Positions 51,676 through 60,672 of a stretch of 64,000 nucleotides of DNA are shown here, one piece after another. Numbering within the stretch: the first letter of the stretch is position 1; each line of letters begins with the position of its first letter. The notes beneath the pieces were generated by a model. It was not told the DNA's origin, did not search any database, and worked only from the letters and a program-made list of their open reading frames with translations. Both the position numbers and the translations under genes were made by a program. The stretch is from Ga0077527 sp964433345 (GTDB lineage: Bacteria > Pseudomonadota > Gammaproteobacteria > Burkholderiales > SG8-41): the NCBI GenBank assembly GCA_964433345.1, contig CAYSQJ010000006.1:1-64000 (forward strand), read 5' to 3'.

Positions 51676-52629
51676 TTACTCCGTAACTTCCGGATTACTC
51701 AAGTTCTTTTGCCTTGAAACGGCTATTGTTGCCTGCGCAAGCAGGCGTCGCGCAAGCAACCTGCTTCCGGAAACCTCGCCTACCCCCACAAATCCGGCTG
51801 TCGCCTCGTAAAGCCTGAACAAACCGGTAGATACCGGGTCAGGCAAATGCACCTCCTGCCCCATCAAAAGGCGACGCGCCAGACTGGCGTGCAGATCCAG
51901 CCTGGGCAGGCCGGTGGCAAATGTATCGACCGGGAGCAGCTTCTTCCGCCTGTCCTCCAAATCCAGGGCCTCCAGTTCCAAGAGAGAGGTGGTCTCGGAC
52001 AGCGCCAAGGCACCTGCACCCTCCCGTGTCAGCGCTGTCAGATGCGCACCACAGCCTAAAGCCTTGCCGATGTCCTCTGCGAGTACCCGAATGTATGTTC
52101 CTTTGCTGCAAAACACCCGAAATGCCAAATAATTTCTTTTAAAATCAATTAGTTGAATATCTTTTATGACAATGGTTCTAGGTTTTCGTGCGATGGTCTG
52201 ACCAGACCGTGCATAGGTGTAGAGAGGCTTTCCATCCACCTTGATGGCGGCATGCATCGGTGGAATCTGCTCCTGCTGGCCCAGGAATCGTTGGAGGACG
52301 GTTTCGATGAGCGGCTCCGTCACGGTCACCGGCCATTCCCCGACGATATCCCCTTCCGCGTCGCCCGTCGTTGTGGTCACGCCCAGTTGCAGGGTTGCCA
52401 GATAACACTTGTCTGCATCGAGCAGGAATTGAGTGAATTTGGTGGCCTCCCCAAAACCAAGCGGCAACAAGCCGTCAGCCATGGGATCCAGGGTACCGGT
52501 ATGCCCGGCCTTCCGTGCCTGCAAAAGCCACTTCGCACGGGACACTGTCTGCTGCGATGACAGTCCTCGCGGTTTGTTGAGCAGCAAAACGCCGTCGATA
52601 TCGCTACGCCCGACAGACGCCGATGTCAC
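51676..52629 (-). CDS. truB: tRNA pseudouridine(55) synthase
   Basis: Enzyme of 317 residues that makes pseudouridine 55 in the tRNA T-loop. The catalytic aspartate is Asp48 in GHTGTLDPMADG. KPRGLSSQQTV, IPPMHAAIKVDGKPLY and CSKGTYIRVLAEDIGKALG are family motifs. The segment DIQLIDFKRNYLAFRVF is encoded by an AT-rich island with an IHF-like core, yet the frame is intact. The start overlaps rbfA by four bases. Confidence 0.96.
   Translation of the reverse strand: MTSASVGRSDIDGVLLLNKPRGLSSQQTVSRAKWLLQARKAGHTGTLDPMADGLLPLGFGEATKFTQFLLDADKCYLATLQLGVTTTTGDAEGDIVGEWPVTVTEPLIETVLQRFLGQQEQIPPMHAAIKVDGKPLYTYARSGQTIARKPRTIVIKDIQLIDFKRNYLAFRVFCSKGTYIRVLAEDIGKALGCGAHLTALTREGAGALALSETTSLLELEALDLEDRRKKLLPVDTFATGLPRLDLHASLARRLLMGQEVHLPDPVSTGLFRLYEATAGFVGVGEVSGSRLLARRLLAQATIAVSRQKNLSNPEVTE
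52127..52155 (-). promoter_or_regulatory. IHF-like AT-rich site (l) inside truB
   Basis: On the minus strand CAACTAATTGATT (52143-52155) fits the IHF consensus exactly and is followed by A/T-rich bases down to 52127. It is translated as part of TruB, which shows that these islands can be tolerated in coding DNA. Confidence 0.4.
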
Positions 52630-52997
52630 GACTCTTTTTTTCCCGGATTCTCGCCAACCGCCTCGTCAATGAGCCGGGACAGCCGCATGCCGCGCTCGAT
52701 CGACACATCATAATGAAAATGCAGTTGCGGAACCGTACGCAGCTTGATCCGCTTCGCGAGAATGCTTCGCATGAAACCCGCGGCATGCTCGAGCGCACGT
52801 GTGGCAGCCTCCTGCTGGGCGGGCTCGCCCAGAACGGTAAAAAACACCTTGGCGTGAGCATTGTCCTGGGACACCTCGACATCAGTGATCGTCACCAGCA
52901 GAACGCGAGGGTCTTTGATCTCCAGGCGGATGATGTCGGACAGTTCCCTCTGGATCTGGTCGGCAATTCGCTGTCCGCGGGAAAACTCTTTAGGCAT
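52626..52997 (-). CDS. rbfA: 30S ribosome-binding factor A
   Basis: Ribosome-maturation factor of 123 residues with a KH-like fold that binds the 16S rRNA 5' domain. It begins MPKEFSRGQRIADQIQRELS, followed by LEIKDPRVLLVTITDVEVSQ and HAKVFFTVLG. The ATG at 52997 matches the family start; the frame is open upstream through the infB-rbfA gap without similarity. It lies between infB and truB, with which it overlaps by four bases. Confidence 0.96.
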   Translation of the reverse strand: MPKEFSRGQRIADQIQRELSDIIRLEIKDPRVLLVTITDVEVSQDNAHAKVFFTVLGEPAQQEAATRALEHAAGFMRSILAKRIKLRTVPQLHFHYDVSIERGMRLSRLIDEAVGENPGKKES

Positions 52998-53058
52998 TGG
53001 CCCCTCGTTATGTGACCAGCGGCGCGGCCGCCGGCCGGTCAATGCGTGCGAATGCGCG

Positions 53059-55614
53059 CTACAGCGTTCTTGCCACCTCAACGACCTCGAAGACTTCCAA
53101 TTGGTCGCCTTCCTTGATGTCGTTGAAATTCTTCAGTGACAAACCGCACTCGAAGCCGGCCTTGACCTCCCGCACGTCATCCTTGAAGCGCTTGAGTGAA
53201 TCAAGTTCGCCCTCATGTATCACGACATTGTCGCGAAGCAGGCGGACCTTGGATCCACGGCGAATCAGCCCTTCAAGCACATAACAGCCCGCGACAGCGC
53301 CGACTTTGGAAATCCGGAAAACCTGGCGAATCTCGACCAGGCCCACGGCATTTTCCTTGCGCTCCGGGGCCAGCATCCCGGTGAGGGCCGCCTTGATCTC
53401 GTCGACCGCGTCATAGATCACGTTGTAGTAGCGGATGTCGACACCATTACCCTCAGCAAGCTTGCGCGCCATGCCGTCGGCCCTGGTATTGAAGCCGATG
53501 ATGACCGCTTTCGAGGCGAGAGCCAGATTGACATCGGATTCCGTAATGCCGCCGACCGCTGCATGCACGATGTTCACCTTGACCTCATCGGTCGACAACT
53601 TGCCCAGCGCGTGCGCCAGTCCCTCGAAGGAGCCCTGCACGTCGGCCTTGATGATCAGCGACAGCGTCTTTACCTCGCCTTCGCCCATTTGCTCAAACAT
53701 GTTTTCCAGTTTGGCAGCCTGCTGCTTTGCCAGTTTTACGTCGCGGTATTTGCCCTGCCGGAACAGTGCGATCTCGCGGGCCTTGCGCTCGTCTCCGAGC
53801 ACCATGACTTCCGCGCCGGCTGCCGGAACATCAGACAGCCCCAGCACTTCGACCGGGATTGAAGGACCGGCGGACTCGATGTTCTTTCCGGCTTCGTCCA
53901 TCAGTGCCCGAACACGCCCGAACACCGCTCCCGCAAGGACGATATCCCCGCGCTTCAGCGTGCCCGACTGCACCAGCACCGTTGCCACGGGGCCGCGTCC
54001 CTTGTCGAGGCGTGATTCGACGACAATGCCTTTTGCGGGCGCCGCGCGCGGCGCCTTCAGTTCAAGCACTTCCGCCTGCAGCAGCACCCCTTCCAGCAGA
54101 TTGTCAATGCCCTGGCCCGTCTTGGCCGACACTTCCACGAACATGGTGTCGCCGCCCCACTCTTCCGGCACCACTTCATGCGCGGCAAGATCCTGCTTGA
54201 CCCGCTCGGGATTGGCCTCCGGCTTGTCGATCTTGTTGAGTGCGACAACGATGGGCACATTGCCGGCCTTCGCGTGGTGAATGGCTTCGGCTGTCTGCGG
54301 CATTACGCCGTCGTCGGCGGCCACCACCAGGATCACCAGGTCTGTGATTTTGGCGCCGCGCGCACGCATCGCCGTGAAGGCTTCGTGCCCCGGGGTATCG
54401 AGGAAAGTAATCATGCCCCGGGGCGTTTCAACGTGGTAAGCGCCGATATGCTGCGTGATTCCCCCGGCTTCGCCGGTTGCAACACGGGTGGCGCGGATAT
54501 AGTCCAGCAATGATGTCTTGCCGTGATCCACATGCCCCATCACCGTCACCACCGGAGCGCGCGGTTCCGCCTTGACTTCCGCCTGTGCGGCTGATTCGGC
54601 AAGGAAGGCATCCGGTTCATCCAGCTTGGCACGCTTGGCCGTGTGACCCATTTCCTCGACCAGAATGATCGCGGTGTCCTGGTCGAGCACCTGGTTGATC
54701 GTGGCCATGGTGCCGAGTTTCATCAGCGCCTTGATCACTTCCGCGGCCTTCACTGACATCTTGTGCGCCAGGTCGGCAACCGTGATCGTCTCCGGGACCA
54801 GAACTTCACGCACAACAGGCTCGGTCGGCGCCATGAAACCATGCTGCTGGTCGCCGTCCTGCTTGTGGCTGGTGCGATGGACCTTGCGCTCCCTCCATCC
54901 CAGCCCGCCCGACGCGTCGCCCCTTGTCTTGATGCTGCGCTTGCGTGCCGTGGGGTCCTGCCACACAACCTGCTTGACCGGCTTCTTGGCAGCCTTCTTG
55001 GCCTTGCTCGCGGCGTCCCCTGCGGGAACCGCCGGCTTGTGTATCGTTCCCTCGACTGCAGGCTCCGCCGCAGGTGCAGCCACTGCTGCCTCGGCCTCCG
55101 GCTGCGCAGCCTTTGCTACGGCTGCTTCGGCCGCTGCTTCAGCAGCAATCTGTGCCTTTTTGCGCTTTTCCTGCTTTTTGGCAAGATCCTCCGCCTGCCG
55201 CGCTGCCAGTTCCGCCTGCTGCTTGGCTTCGGCTTCACGGGTTGCGAGTTCCGCGGCATCGATCACCGGCTTCGTGGCCTGCGGCTCCTCGACCTTTTCA
55301 GGCTCGACAGCATCGCGCTTGATCAGGACACGCTTCTTGCGAACCTCGACCTGGATCGTTCGCGCCTTGCCGGTGGTCGCATCGGCCTTCTTGATTTCGG
55401 TAGTCTGGCGGCGCGTCAGCGTGATCTTCTGCTTGGACTCCTTGGCACCATGCGATTCCCGCAGGTAATCGAGAAGCTGGGTCTTGTCCTTTTCCGTCAG
55501 CGCGGCGTCGCCGGTCAGCGCCTTCTTGACGCCGGCAGCACGCAACTGCTCGAGCAGCAATTCGGTCTGCACGCCCAGTTCTTGGGCAAACTCTTTAACT
55601 TTTATCTGTGCCAT
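53059..55614 (-). CDS. infB: Translation initiation factor IF-2
   Basis: GTPase of 851 residues that brings initiator tRNA to the 30S subunit. The N-terminal IF2_N domain (MAQIKVKEFAQELGVQTELL) is followed by a long Ala/Lys/Glu-rich linker and a second IF2_N-like domain (TVADLAHKMSVKAAEVIKAL). The G domain has the P-loop GHVDHGKTSLLDYI, DTPGHEAF and NKIDKPEA. Domains II-IV follow and end at the fMet-tRNA-binding C2 region (GYVLEGLIRRG-like, GCYVLEGLIRRGSKVRLLRD). The ATG at 55614 lies 20 bases after nusA. Confidence 0.97.
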   Translation of the reverse strand: MAQIKVKEFAQELGVQTELLLEQLRAAGVKKALTGDAALTEKDKTQLLDYLRESHGAKESKQKITLTRRQTTEIKKADATTGKARTIQVEVRKKRVLIKRDAVEPEKVEEPQATKPVIDAAELATREAEAKQQAELAARQAEDLAKKQEKRKKAQIAAEAAAEAAVAKAAQPEAEAAVAAPAAEPAVEGTIHKPAVPAGDAASKAKKAAKKPVKQVVWQDPTARKRSIKTRGDASGGLGWRERKVHRTSHKQDGDQQHGFMAPTEPVVREVLVPETITVADLAHKMSVKAAEVIKALMKLGTMATINQVLDQDTAIILVEEMGHTAKRAKLDEPDAFLAESAAQAEVKAEPRAPVVTVMGHVDHGKTSLLDYIRATRVATGEAGGITQHIGAYHVETPRGMITFLDTPGHEAFTAMRARGAKITDLVILVVAADDGVMPQTAEAIHHAKAGNVPIVVALNKIDKPEANPERVKQDLAAHEVVPEEWGGDTMFVEVSAKTGQGIDNLLEGVLLQAEVLELKAPRAAPAKGIVVESRLDKGRGPVATVLVQSGTLKRGDIVLAGAVFGRVRALMDEAGKNIESAGPSIPVEVLGLSDVPAAGAEVMVLGDERKAREIALFRQGKYRDVKLAKQQAAKLENMFEQMGEGEVKTLSLIIKADVQGSFEGLAHALGKLSTDEVKVNIVHAAVGGITESDVNLALASKAVIIGFNTRADGMARKLAEGNGVDIRYYNVIYDAVDEIKAALTGMLAPERKENAVGLVEIRQVFRISKVGAVAGCYVLEGLIRRGSKVRLLRDNVVIHEGELDSLKRFKDDVREVKAGFECGLSLKNFNDIKEGDQLEVFEVVEVARTL

Positions 55615-55633
55615 TGCGGGTACTTTTGAGGTC

Positions 55634-57118
55634 TCAGGCGTTGGATTCGGCAAACCACGGCGCACGCGCAGCCATGATGAGTGTTTTCGCGCGTTCGGCG
55701 TCAAATCCTGTCAATTCGACAAGGTCATCGGTTGCGTAATCGGCAAGGTCTTCCTGCGTGGCAACACCCTTGGACGCCAGCATACGTGCGGTTTCGTTGT
55801 CCATGCCTTCGACCTTCATCAGGTCTTCGATGTCGTGCTCGACCTTCTCTTCGCTGGCAATCGCCTGTGTCAGCAGTGCATTGCGCGCGCGGCTGCGAAG
55901 CTCATTGACGGTTGCTTCGTCAAAAGCCTCGATTTCCAGCATTTCGCTGAGCGGCACGTACGCCACCTCCTCCAAGGTGGAGAAACCTTCCTGCACCAGG
56001 ATGTCCGCGACTTCTTCGTCAACATCGAGCTTTTCAATGAATTCGGCCCGCGTGCGCGAAGTCTCCTCTTCGCTTTTCTTCTGTGCATCCACTTCGGTCA
56101 TCAGATTGAGTTCCCATCCGGTCAGTTCGGCCGCAAGCCGCACGTTCTGCCCGTTGCGACCGATCGCCTGTGCCAGATTTTCCTCGTCAACGACGATATC
56201 CATGCTGTGCTTTTCTTCGTCGACGACAATGCTGCTCACTTCCGCGGGCGCAAGCGCATTGATGACGAATTGCGCCGGATCCGGATTCCAGAGCACGATG
56301 TCGACGCGCTCCTGCGCGAGTTCGGCAGTCACCGCCTGGACCCTCGATCCGCGCATGCCGACACAGGTGCCGATGGGATCGATGCGCGCATCCTTGGAGT
56401 GAACGGCAATCTTGGCGCGTGAACCGGGATCCCGGGCCGCGCCCTTGATCTCGAGCAGTCCTTCCTCGATTTCAGGGACCTCGAGCTCGAACAGCTTCGC
56501 AATGAACTCGGGTGCAGTCCGCGACAGGATCAGATGCGGGCCGCGCGCCTGGCGGTCAACTTTCCAGACATAGGCACGCACTCGGTCACCCAGACGAAGA
56601 TTTTCCTTGGGAATCATCTGGTCGCGCGGCAATACCGCCTCCAGGCGACCAGACTCGACGATGGCATTGCCACGCTCCATCCGCTTGATCACCCCGGTGA
56701 CCAGGTGCTCGTTGCGCGCCAGGAAATCATTCAGGATCTGCTCACGCTCGGCATCGCGGATTTTCTGCACGATGACCTGCTTGGCGGTCTGCGCGCCGAT
56801 ACGGCCCACATCCATGCCTTCCAGGGGCTCTTCAATGAACTCTCCCACCTGCGCTTCTGGATCCTCTTCCTGCGCCTCGTGCAGCTTGTACTGACGGGAA
56901 GGAAGCTCGATGTCCTCGTTCTTGACGATTTCCCAGCGGCGGAAAAACGAAAACTCGCCCGTGGTACGGTCAATCGATGCGCGGATGTCCACGTCTTCGG
57001 TGAATTTCTTCTTGGCCGCGGAAGCCAGTGCGAGTTCAAGCGCGCCAAAGACAATCTCCTTGTCGACGTTTTTTTCGCGCGCCAGCGCATCAACCAACAG
57101 CAGAATTTCACGACCCAT
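55634..57118 (-). CDS. nusA: Transcription termination/antitermination protein NusA
   Basis: RNA polymerase-binding protein of 494 residues. The N-terminal polymerase-binding domain (LLLVDALAREKNVDKEIVFG) is followed by S1 (ITGVIKRMERGNAIVE-like, LVTGVIKRMERGNAIVESG), KH1 (DPIGTCVGMRGSRVQAVTAE) and KH2 (LAQAIGRNGQNVRLAAELTG). Two C-terminal acidic repeats follow, around EEVADILVQEGFSTLEEVAY and DNETARMLASKGVATQEDLA. These repeats are found in proteobacterial forms that bind the alpha subunit. It lies 14 bases after rimP. A terminator-like hairpin in the operon leader would be a natural target of NusA feedback. Confidence 0.98.
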   Translation of the reverse strand: MGREILLLVDALAREKNVDKEIVFGALELALASAAKKKFTEDVDIRASIDRTTGEFSFFRRWEIVKNEDIELPSRQYKLHEAQEEDPEAQVGEFIEEPLEGMDVGRIGAQTAKQVIVQKIRDAEREQILNDFLARNEHLVTGVIKRMERGNAIVESGRLEAVLPRDQMIPKENLRLGDRVRAYVWKVDRQARGPHLILSRTAPEFIAKLFELEVPEIEEGLLEIKGAARDPGSRAKIAVHSKDARIDPIGTCVGMRGSRVQAVTAELAQERVDIVLWNPDPAQFVINALAPAEVSSIVVDEEKHSMDIVVDEENLAQAIGRNGQNVRLAAELTGWELNLMTEVDAQKKSEEETSRTRAEFIEKLDVDEEVADILVQEGFSTLEEVAYVPLSEMLEIEAFDEATVNELRSRARNALLTQAIASEEKVEHDIEDLMKVEGMDNETARMLASKGVATQEDLADYATDDLVELTGFDAERAKTLIMAARAPWFAESNA

Positions 57119-57132
57119 GTTCCATCTCCCGC

Positions 57133-57561
57133 TCAGAGCGCCGGCACCAGCCGCGCCTTGTCCACATTGCCGAGGTCCAGTGACAGTACACGCCCGTCGA
57201 CTTCCAGACCCACTTTTCCTTCATCCGCATCGCAGAGCACGCCGACAAAATTGCGCTGCCCGTCCACGGGAACCCTCAATTTCACCTTGGCTTTCTGGCC
57301 TGCAAATCGCGCGAAATCCCGCGCCGTGCGCAAAGGCCTGTCCAGCCCCGGAGAAGAAACCTCCAGCCGTTCATACCCCACGTTTTCTACCGCAAAAAGC
57401 CGGGTGAGATGGTTGCTCACCAACGCACAGTCATCGACGTTGATGCCCCCCGGCTTGTCAATGAAAACGCGCAACAGGACCCCTCTCGCGGAACGTTCCA
57501 GCTCCACAAGCTCATAGCCCAATCCGGACAGCGTTTTCTCGAGTAAACCCTGCAAATCCAT
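57133..57561 (-). CDS. rimP: Ribosome maturation factor RimP
   Basis: Small-subunit assembly factor of 142 residues. It begins MDLQGLLEKTLSGLGYELVE, then LLRVFIDKPGGINVDDCALVS, VSSPGLDRPLRTARDFARFA and a C-terminal SH3-like domain. The ATG at 57561 fits the family; the longer frame to 57603 runs through the leader hairpin. The ribosome-binding site is weak. It is the first gene of the rimP-nusA-infB-rbfA-truB-rpsO-pnp operon. Confidence 0.94.
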   Translation of the reverse strand: MDLQGLLEKTLSGLGYELVELERSARGVLLRVFIDKPGGINVDDCALVSNHLTRLFAVENVGYERLEVSSPGLDRPLRTARDFARFAGQKAKVKLRVPVDGQRNFVGVLCDADEGKVGLEVDGRVLSLDLGNVDKARLVPAL

Positions 57562-57581
57562 GCAAATACAGCGCCACAAAC

Positions 57582-57603
57582 AAAAAATGGGCGATCCGCC
57601 CAT
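57582..57603 (-). terminator. Terminator-like hairpin in the rimP-nusA leader
   Basis: On the minus strand ATGGGCG (57597-57603) pairs with CGCCCAT (57587-57593) around GAT and is followed by T6 and G. It sits between the promoter and the rimP start, so it would act as an attenuator of the operon. Confidence 0.7.
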
Positions 57604-57641
57604 CCGTGTGTGCCGCCCAATCTTGTTTCACAGAACTTTGA

Positions 57642-57670
57642 AGTATAACAAAATTTTGACTTCCGTCCAA
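57642..57670 (-). promoter_or_regulatory. Sigma-70 promoter of the rimP-nusA-infB operon
   Basis: On the minus strand TTGGAC (57665-57670), a 17-base spacer and TATACT (57642-57647), about 80 bases upstream of rimP. The transcript would meet the leader hairpin after some 35 bases. Confidence 0.75.
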
Positions 57671-57705
57671 TAAATGCCGCTCCCCACCACCAAGCATAGA
57701 GAATT

Positions 57706-57735
57706 TAATTTATTGTTAATAATCAAATATTTAAA
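57706..57735 (+). promoter_or_regulatory. IHF-like AT-rich site (m) between rimP and lexA
   Basis: TAATTTATTGTTA (57706-57718) has one mismatch to the IHF consensus and lies in a 50-base AT-rich stretch between two divergent promoters (rimP-nusA and lexA). Confidence 0.4.
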
Positions 57736-57777
57736 TTGAATTTCTGCAACAAGATCAGTTTGCTTTCAATACGCCAC

Positions 57778-57810
57778 TTGCGGCAGCCTGATGACTGTAT
57801 ATAATTACAG
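57778..57810 (+). promoter_or_regulatory. lexA promoter with SOS (LexA) box
   Basis: CTGTATATAATTACAG (57795-57810) is a full CTGT-N8-ACAG LexA box. TATAAT (57800-57805) lies inside it, with TTGCGG (57778-57783) 16 bases upstream. The box ends two bases before the ATG at 57813, so LexA would block its own promoter. Transcription would start at or next to the start codon. Confidence 0.88.
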
Positions 57811-57812
57811 TC

Positions 57813-58460
57813 ATGAAAACCGATGACCATGCAAGCACCGGCGAAGCCCAGAAGGCGCTGACCCCGCGCCAAGTCGAAATCCTGCGGCTGATTGAAACAC
57901 ACGTCGAGGAATCCGGCTTCCCGCCGACCCGCGCCGAAATCTGCAGCGCCATGGGCTTCAGCTCGCCCAATGCCGCGGAGACCCATCTTCGCGCTTTGGA
58001 ACGCAAAGGTGTCATCGAGATGACATCGGGCGCTTCGCGGGGAATCCGACTGAAACAGCAGCTGCAGCAATCCACCCTGCCGGTTATCGGACGCGTGGCT
58101 GCGGGCAGCCCGATGCTGGCTGAACAGAACGTGGAGCAGCGCTACCGCGTCGACCCCGCGCTTTTTGAACCGGCTGCCGACTACCTGCTTCGCGTGCGCG
58201 GGATGAGCATGCGCGACGCCGGAATTCTCGAGGGTGATTTGCTGGCCGTCCATCGCACTCCGAATTTCCGCTCCGGGCAGATAGTCGTTGCACGACTGCA
58301 CGACGAAGTCACCGTCAAGCGCATTCAGCGCAACCGGAATATCGTGGAACTGCTGCCGGAAAACCCGGAATTCCAGCCCATCATCGTTGATCTGAAGCGT
58401 GACCCCCTGGAAATCGAAGGCATTGCGGTTGGCGTGATCCGCAACGGCAAATGGTCTTAA
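57813..58460 (+). CDS. lexA: LexA repressor
   Basis: SOS repressor of 215 residues. The winged-helix DNA-binding domain begins ALTPRQVEILRLIETHVEES and has the recognition region AEICSAMGFSSPNAAETHLR. The self-cleavage bond is Ala97-Gly98 in GRVAAGSP. The catalytic dyad is Ser132 (GMSMRDAGI) and Lys169 (EVTVKRIQR). The first 15 residues (MKTDDHASTGEAQKA) extend beyond the usual LexA start, but no later ATG exists. It heads a series with imuA (4-base gap), imuB and dnaE2, so one LexA box should control all four genes. Confidence 0.97.
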   Translation: MKTDDHASTGEAQKALTPRQVEILRLIETHVEESGFPPTRAEICSAMGFSSPNAAETHLRALERKGVIEMTSGASRGIRLKQQLQQSTLPVIGRVAAGSPMLAEQNVEQRYRVDPALFEPAADYLLRVRGMSMRDAGILEGDLLAVHRTPNFRSGQIVVARLHDEVTVKRIQRNRNIVELLPENPEFQPIIVDLKRDPLEIEGIAVGVIRNGKWS

Positions 58461-58464
58461 GGCA

Positions 58465-59169
58465 GTGCAGCGCCACCCGTCACCGCTGGATGAAATCCTG
58501 CGTCGCCCCGATACCTGGCGCGGTCGCAATTGCGCAACAGTCAATTCGGACAGCATCCCTACGGGCCATGCGGAACTCGATGCGGTGCTGCCGGGCGGCG
58601 GTTGGCCTGCAGGCGCACTGACCGAGATCTTCGTCGAACGACCGGGGATTGGTGAACTTCAACTGCTGATATCAGCAGCTTCCCGACTTACGCGCAGCGG
58701 ACGCTGCCTGGCCCTGCTAGCCCCTCCTTACGTGCCTTACGCGCCGGCACTGGCTGCCTGCGGAGTTGATTTGCAGCATGTATTACTGATCTCCGCCACC
58801 GGCAATGAACAGTTGTGGGCCTGCGAACAGCTTCTGGAGTCCCGTCAATGCGGCATTGTACTGATGTGGCCCGGAGCGATTGAACAACACGCGCTGCGCC
58901 GACTTCAGCACAAGGCGGAGAACGGCGCTGCGGTGACAGTGCTATATCGTCCACAAAGGGCACAGCCTTGTCCCACCGCGGCTTTGCGGCTGCATGTCAG
59001 CAAGAGCGAAAACCATACGGTCTTGCAAGTGCTCAAACGCCGTGGCAGCAGCGTCGCGCATCCCCTGCGCCTGGATCTCCAGGCAGCACTGATCCGCCGA
59101 ACGCCTGAGCTGTCGGGACCACCTGCAACGATCGCGCCAGCGCACGCATCGCTGCAGGCCGCGCACTGA
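58465..59169 (+). CDS. imuA: SOS mutagenesis protein ImuA (SulA/RecA-like)
   Basis: Protein of 234 residues with a RecA-like fold without an intact Walker A. Family stretches are IPTGHAELDAVLPGGGWPAG, LTEIFVERPGIGELQLLI and SRCLALLAPPYVPYAP-like GRCLALLAPPYVPYAPAL. ImuA works with ImuB and DnaE2 in damage-induced mutagenesis. The start is a GTG at 58465, four bases after the lexA stop, with AAGG close by. The C-terminus is rather poorly conserved. Confidence 0.92.
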   Translation: MQRHPSPLDEILRRPDTWRGRNCATVNSDSIPTGHAELDAVLPGGGWPAGALTEIFVERPGIGELQLLISAASRLTRSGRCLALLAPPYVPYAPALAACGVDLQHVLLISATGNEQLWACEQLLESRQCGIVLMWPGAIEQHALRRLQHKAENGAAVTVLYRPQRAQPCPTAALRLHVSKSENHTVLQVLKRRGSSVAHPLRLDLQAALIRRTPELSGPPATIAPAHASLQAAH

Positions 59170-59217
59170 TCTGACAGCATAGTCGCACCGCCTCTTCCGC
59201 TGTTCGCCAGCTGCCAG

Positions 59218-60663
59218 ATGTTGTGGCTTGCCCTACACTTCCCCTGCCTTGCGCTGGAAATCCGCGCCCGGTCCTGCCCGACGTCGCAGCCACTGGCGCT
59301 TGCCGGACATGCAGGCGCACACGGAAAGGTGCTGCTGTGCAATGCCTCCGCACAGGATTGCGGTGTGCACCCCGGAATGAGCGCAGCATCCGCTTTTGCC
59401 CTGTGCAGAAACCTGAGGCTGATCGTCAGCAACCCGGAAGCCGAACGCCGCGCGCTGGAGCGGATTGCCACCTGCCTGCTCCAGTTCACGCCGCAGGTCA
59501 GCCTTGCGGGCGCTGCAGAGCTGGTGCTGGAAATCGGCGCTTCAATCGGACTGTTTGGCGGCATCCGCCGCCTGCGCCAGTCAATCGGCAGCAGTCTCCG
59601 CAAGCTGGGATATTCCTGCAGCATGGCCTGCGCCCCGACACCGCAGGCTGCGCTGTGGTTCGCGCGCGCAGGCATCACGGCGTGCATCGAGCAAACCGGA
59701 GAATTGCCGGAAGCCCTGAATCGCGTGCCGGTAACCGTCATCGATATTCCGGAATCGGCAGCCACCCTGCACCGCTTCGGAATCCGCAGCATCGGCGCCT
59801 GCCTGGACTTCCCGCGCGACGGACTTGCGCGACGCCTGGGGACGCAGCTGCTGGACGCAATTGACCGTGCGCTGGGCCGCCTGCCGGATCCCCGGCCGCC
59901 CTTTACGCTGCCCGATCGCTTCAACAGCCGCCTTGACCTGCCTGCCCCGGCAGCACAAAGCGGGATGCTTCTGATCGCCGGAAAACGCCTGTGCAGCGAA
60001 CTGTGCGGCTATCTGGCCGCATGCAGCCAGGGCGCACAGCAACTGCAATGGAAACTGCACCATGAACGCCGGGAACCGACCTGCCTGACAATGGATCTGG
60101 CCAGTCTTAGCCGTGACGCAGAACACCTGCTCGTCCTGTTGCGCGAACGACTAACCGGCACTGAATTGCAACAGCCAGTGATTGCGCTTGAACTCGCCTG
60201 CATCCGCCAGCAGCCTCTGCTGCATGCCACCCAGACCCTTCTCCCCGAACAGGCCATTCAGCCTGTCGCCACGGCCCGCCTGCTGGACAGGCTGCGTACA
60301 AGGCTGGGTCCGGAAGCGGTCAAGGGACTCGATCAACGCATGGATCATCGCCCGGAGCGCGCCTGGCATGCCTGCAGTCCCGAACCGGGGAAGCGGACGC
60401 AGGCGGTCATCCCGGCTGTGGGCCGCCGGCCATTGTGGCTGTTGGAAAAGCCCGGAATGCTGCAGGAACATCATTCAGCGCCCTGGCACAAGGGACCCCT
60501 GACTCTTATTGCAGGTCCGGAACGCATCGAATACGGCTGGTGGGACCCTCAACCGGCGATCCGCGACTATTTCATAGCCCGCGATGCGAAGAATGCCCTG
60601 TTATGGATTTACCGGGAGCGCATTGCTGAAGGTCGATGGTTCCTGCACGGCTATTTTTCCTGA
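59218..60663 (+). CDS. imuB: DNA polymerase Y family protein ImuB
   Basis: Y-family-like protein of 481 residues that serves as an adaptor between the beta clamp and DnaE2. It begins MLWLALHFPCLALEI, where active polymerases have a DMD-type motif. The second catalytic motif (SIDE) is replaced by LVLEIGASIGLFGG, so it should be inactive as a polymerase. The little-finger region (PRPPFTLPDRFNSRLDLPAP) and the C-terminal ImuB-type domain (WLLEKPGMLQ, RIEYGWWD, RDYFIARD) are present. It lies between imuA and dnaE2. Confidence 0.94.
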   Translation: MLWLALHFPCLALEIRARSCPTSQPLALAGHAGAHGKVLLCNASAQDCGVHPGMSAASAFALCRNLRLIVSNPEAERRALERIATCLLQFTPQVSLAGAAELVLEIGASIGLFGGIRRLRQSIGSSLRKLGYSCSMACAPTPQAALWFARAGITACIEQTGELPEALNRVPVTVIDIPESAATLHRFGIRSIGACLDFPRDGLARRLGTQLLDAIDRALGRLPDPRPPFTLPDRFNSRLDLPAPAAQSGMLLIAGKRLCSELCGYLAACSQGAQQLQWKLHHERREPTCLTMDLASLSRDAEHLLVLLRERLTGTELQQPVIALELACIRQQPLLHATQTLLPEQAIQPVATARLLDRLRTRLGPEAVKGLDQRMDHRPERAWHACSPEPGKRTQAVIPAVGRRPLWLLEKPGMLQEHHSAPWHKGPLTLIAGPERIEYGWWDPQPAIRDYFIARDAKNALLWIYRERIAEGRWFLHGYFS

Positions 60664-60672
60664 ACCAGGATC

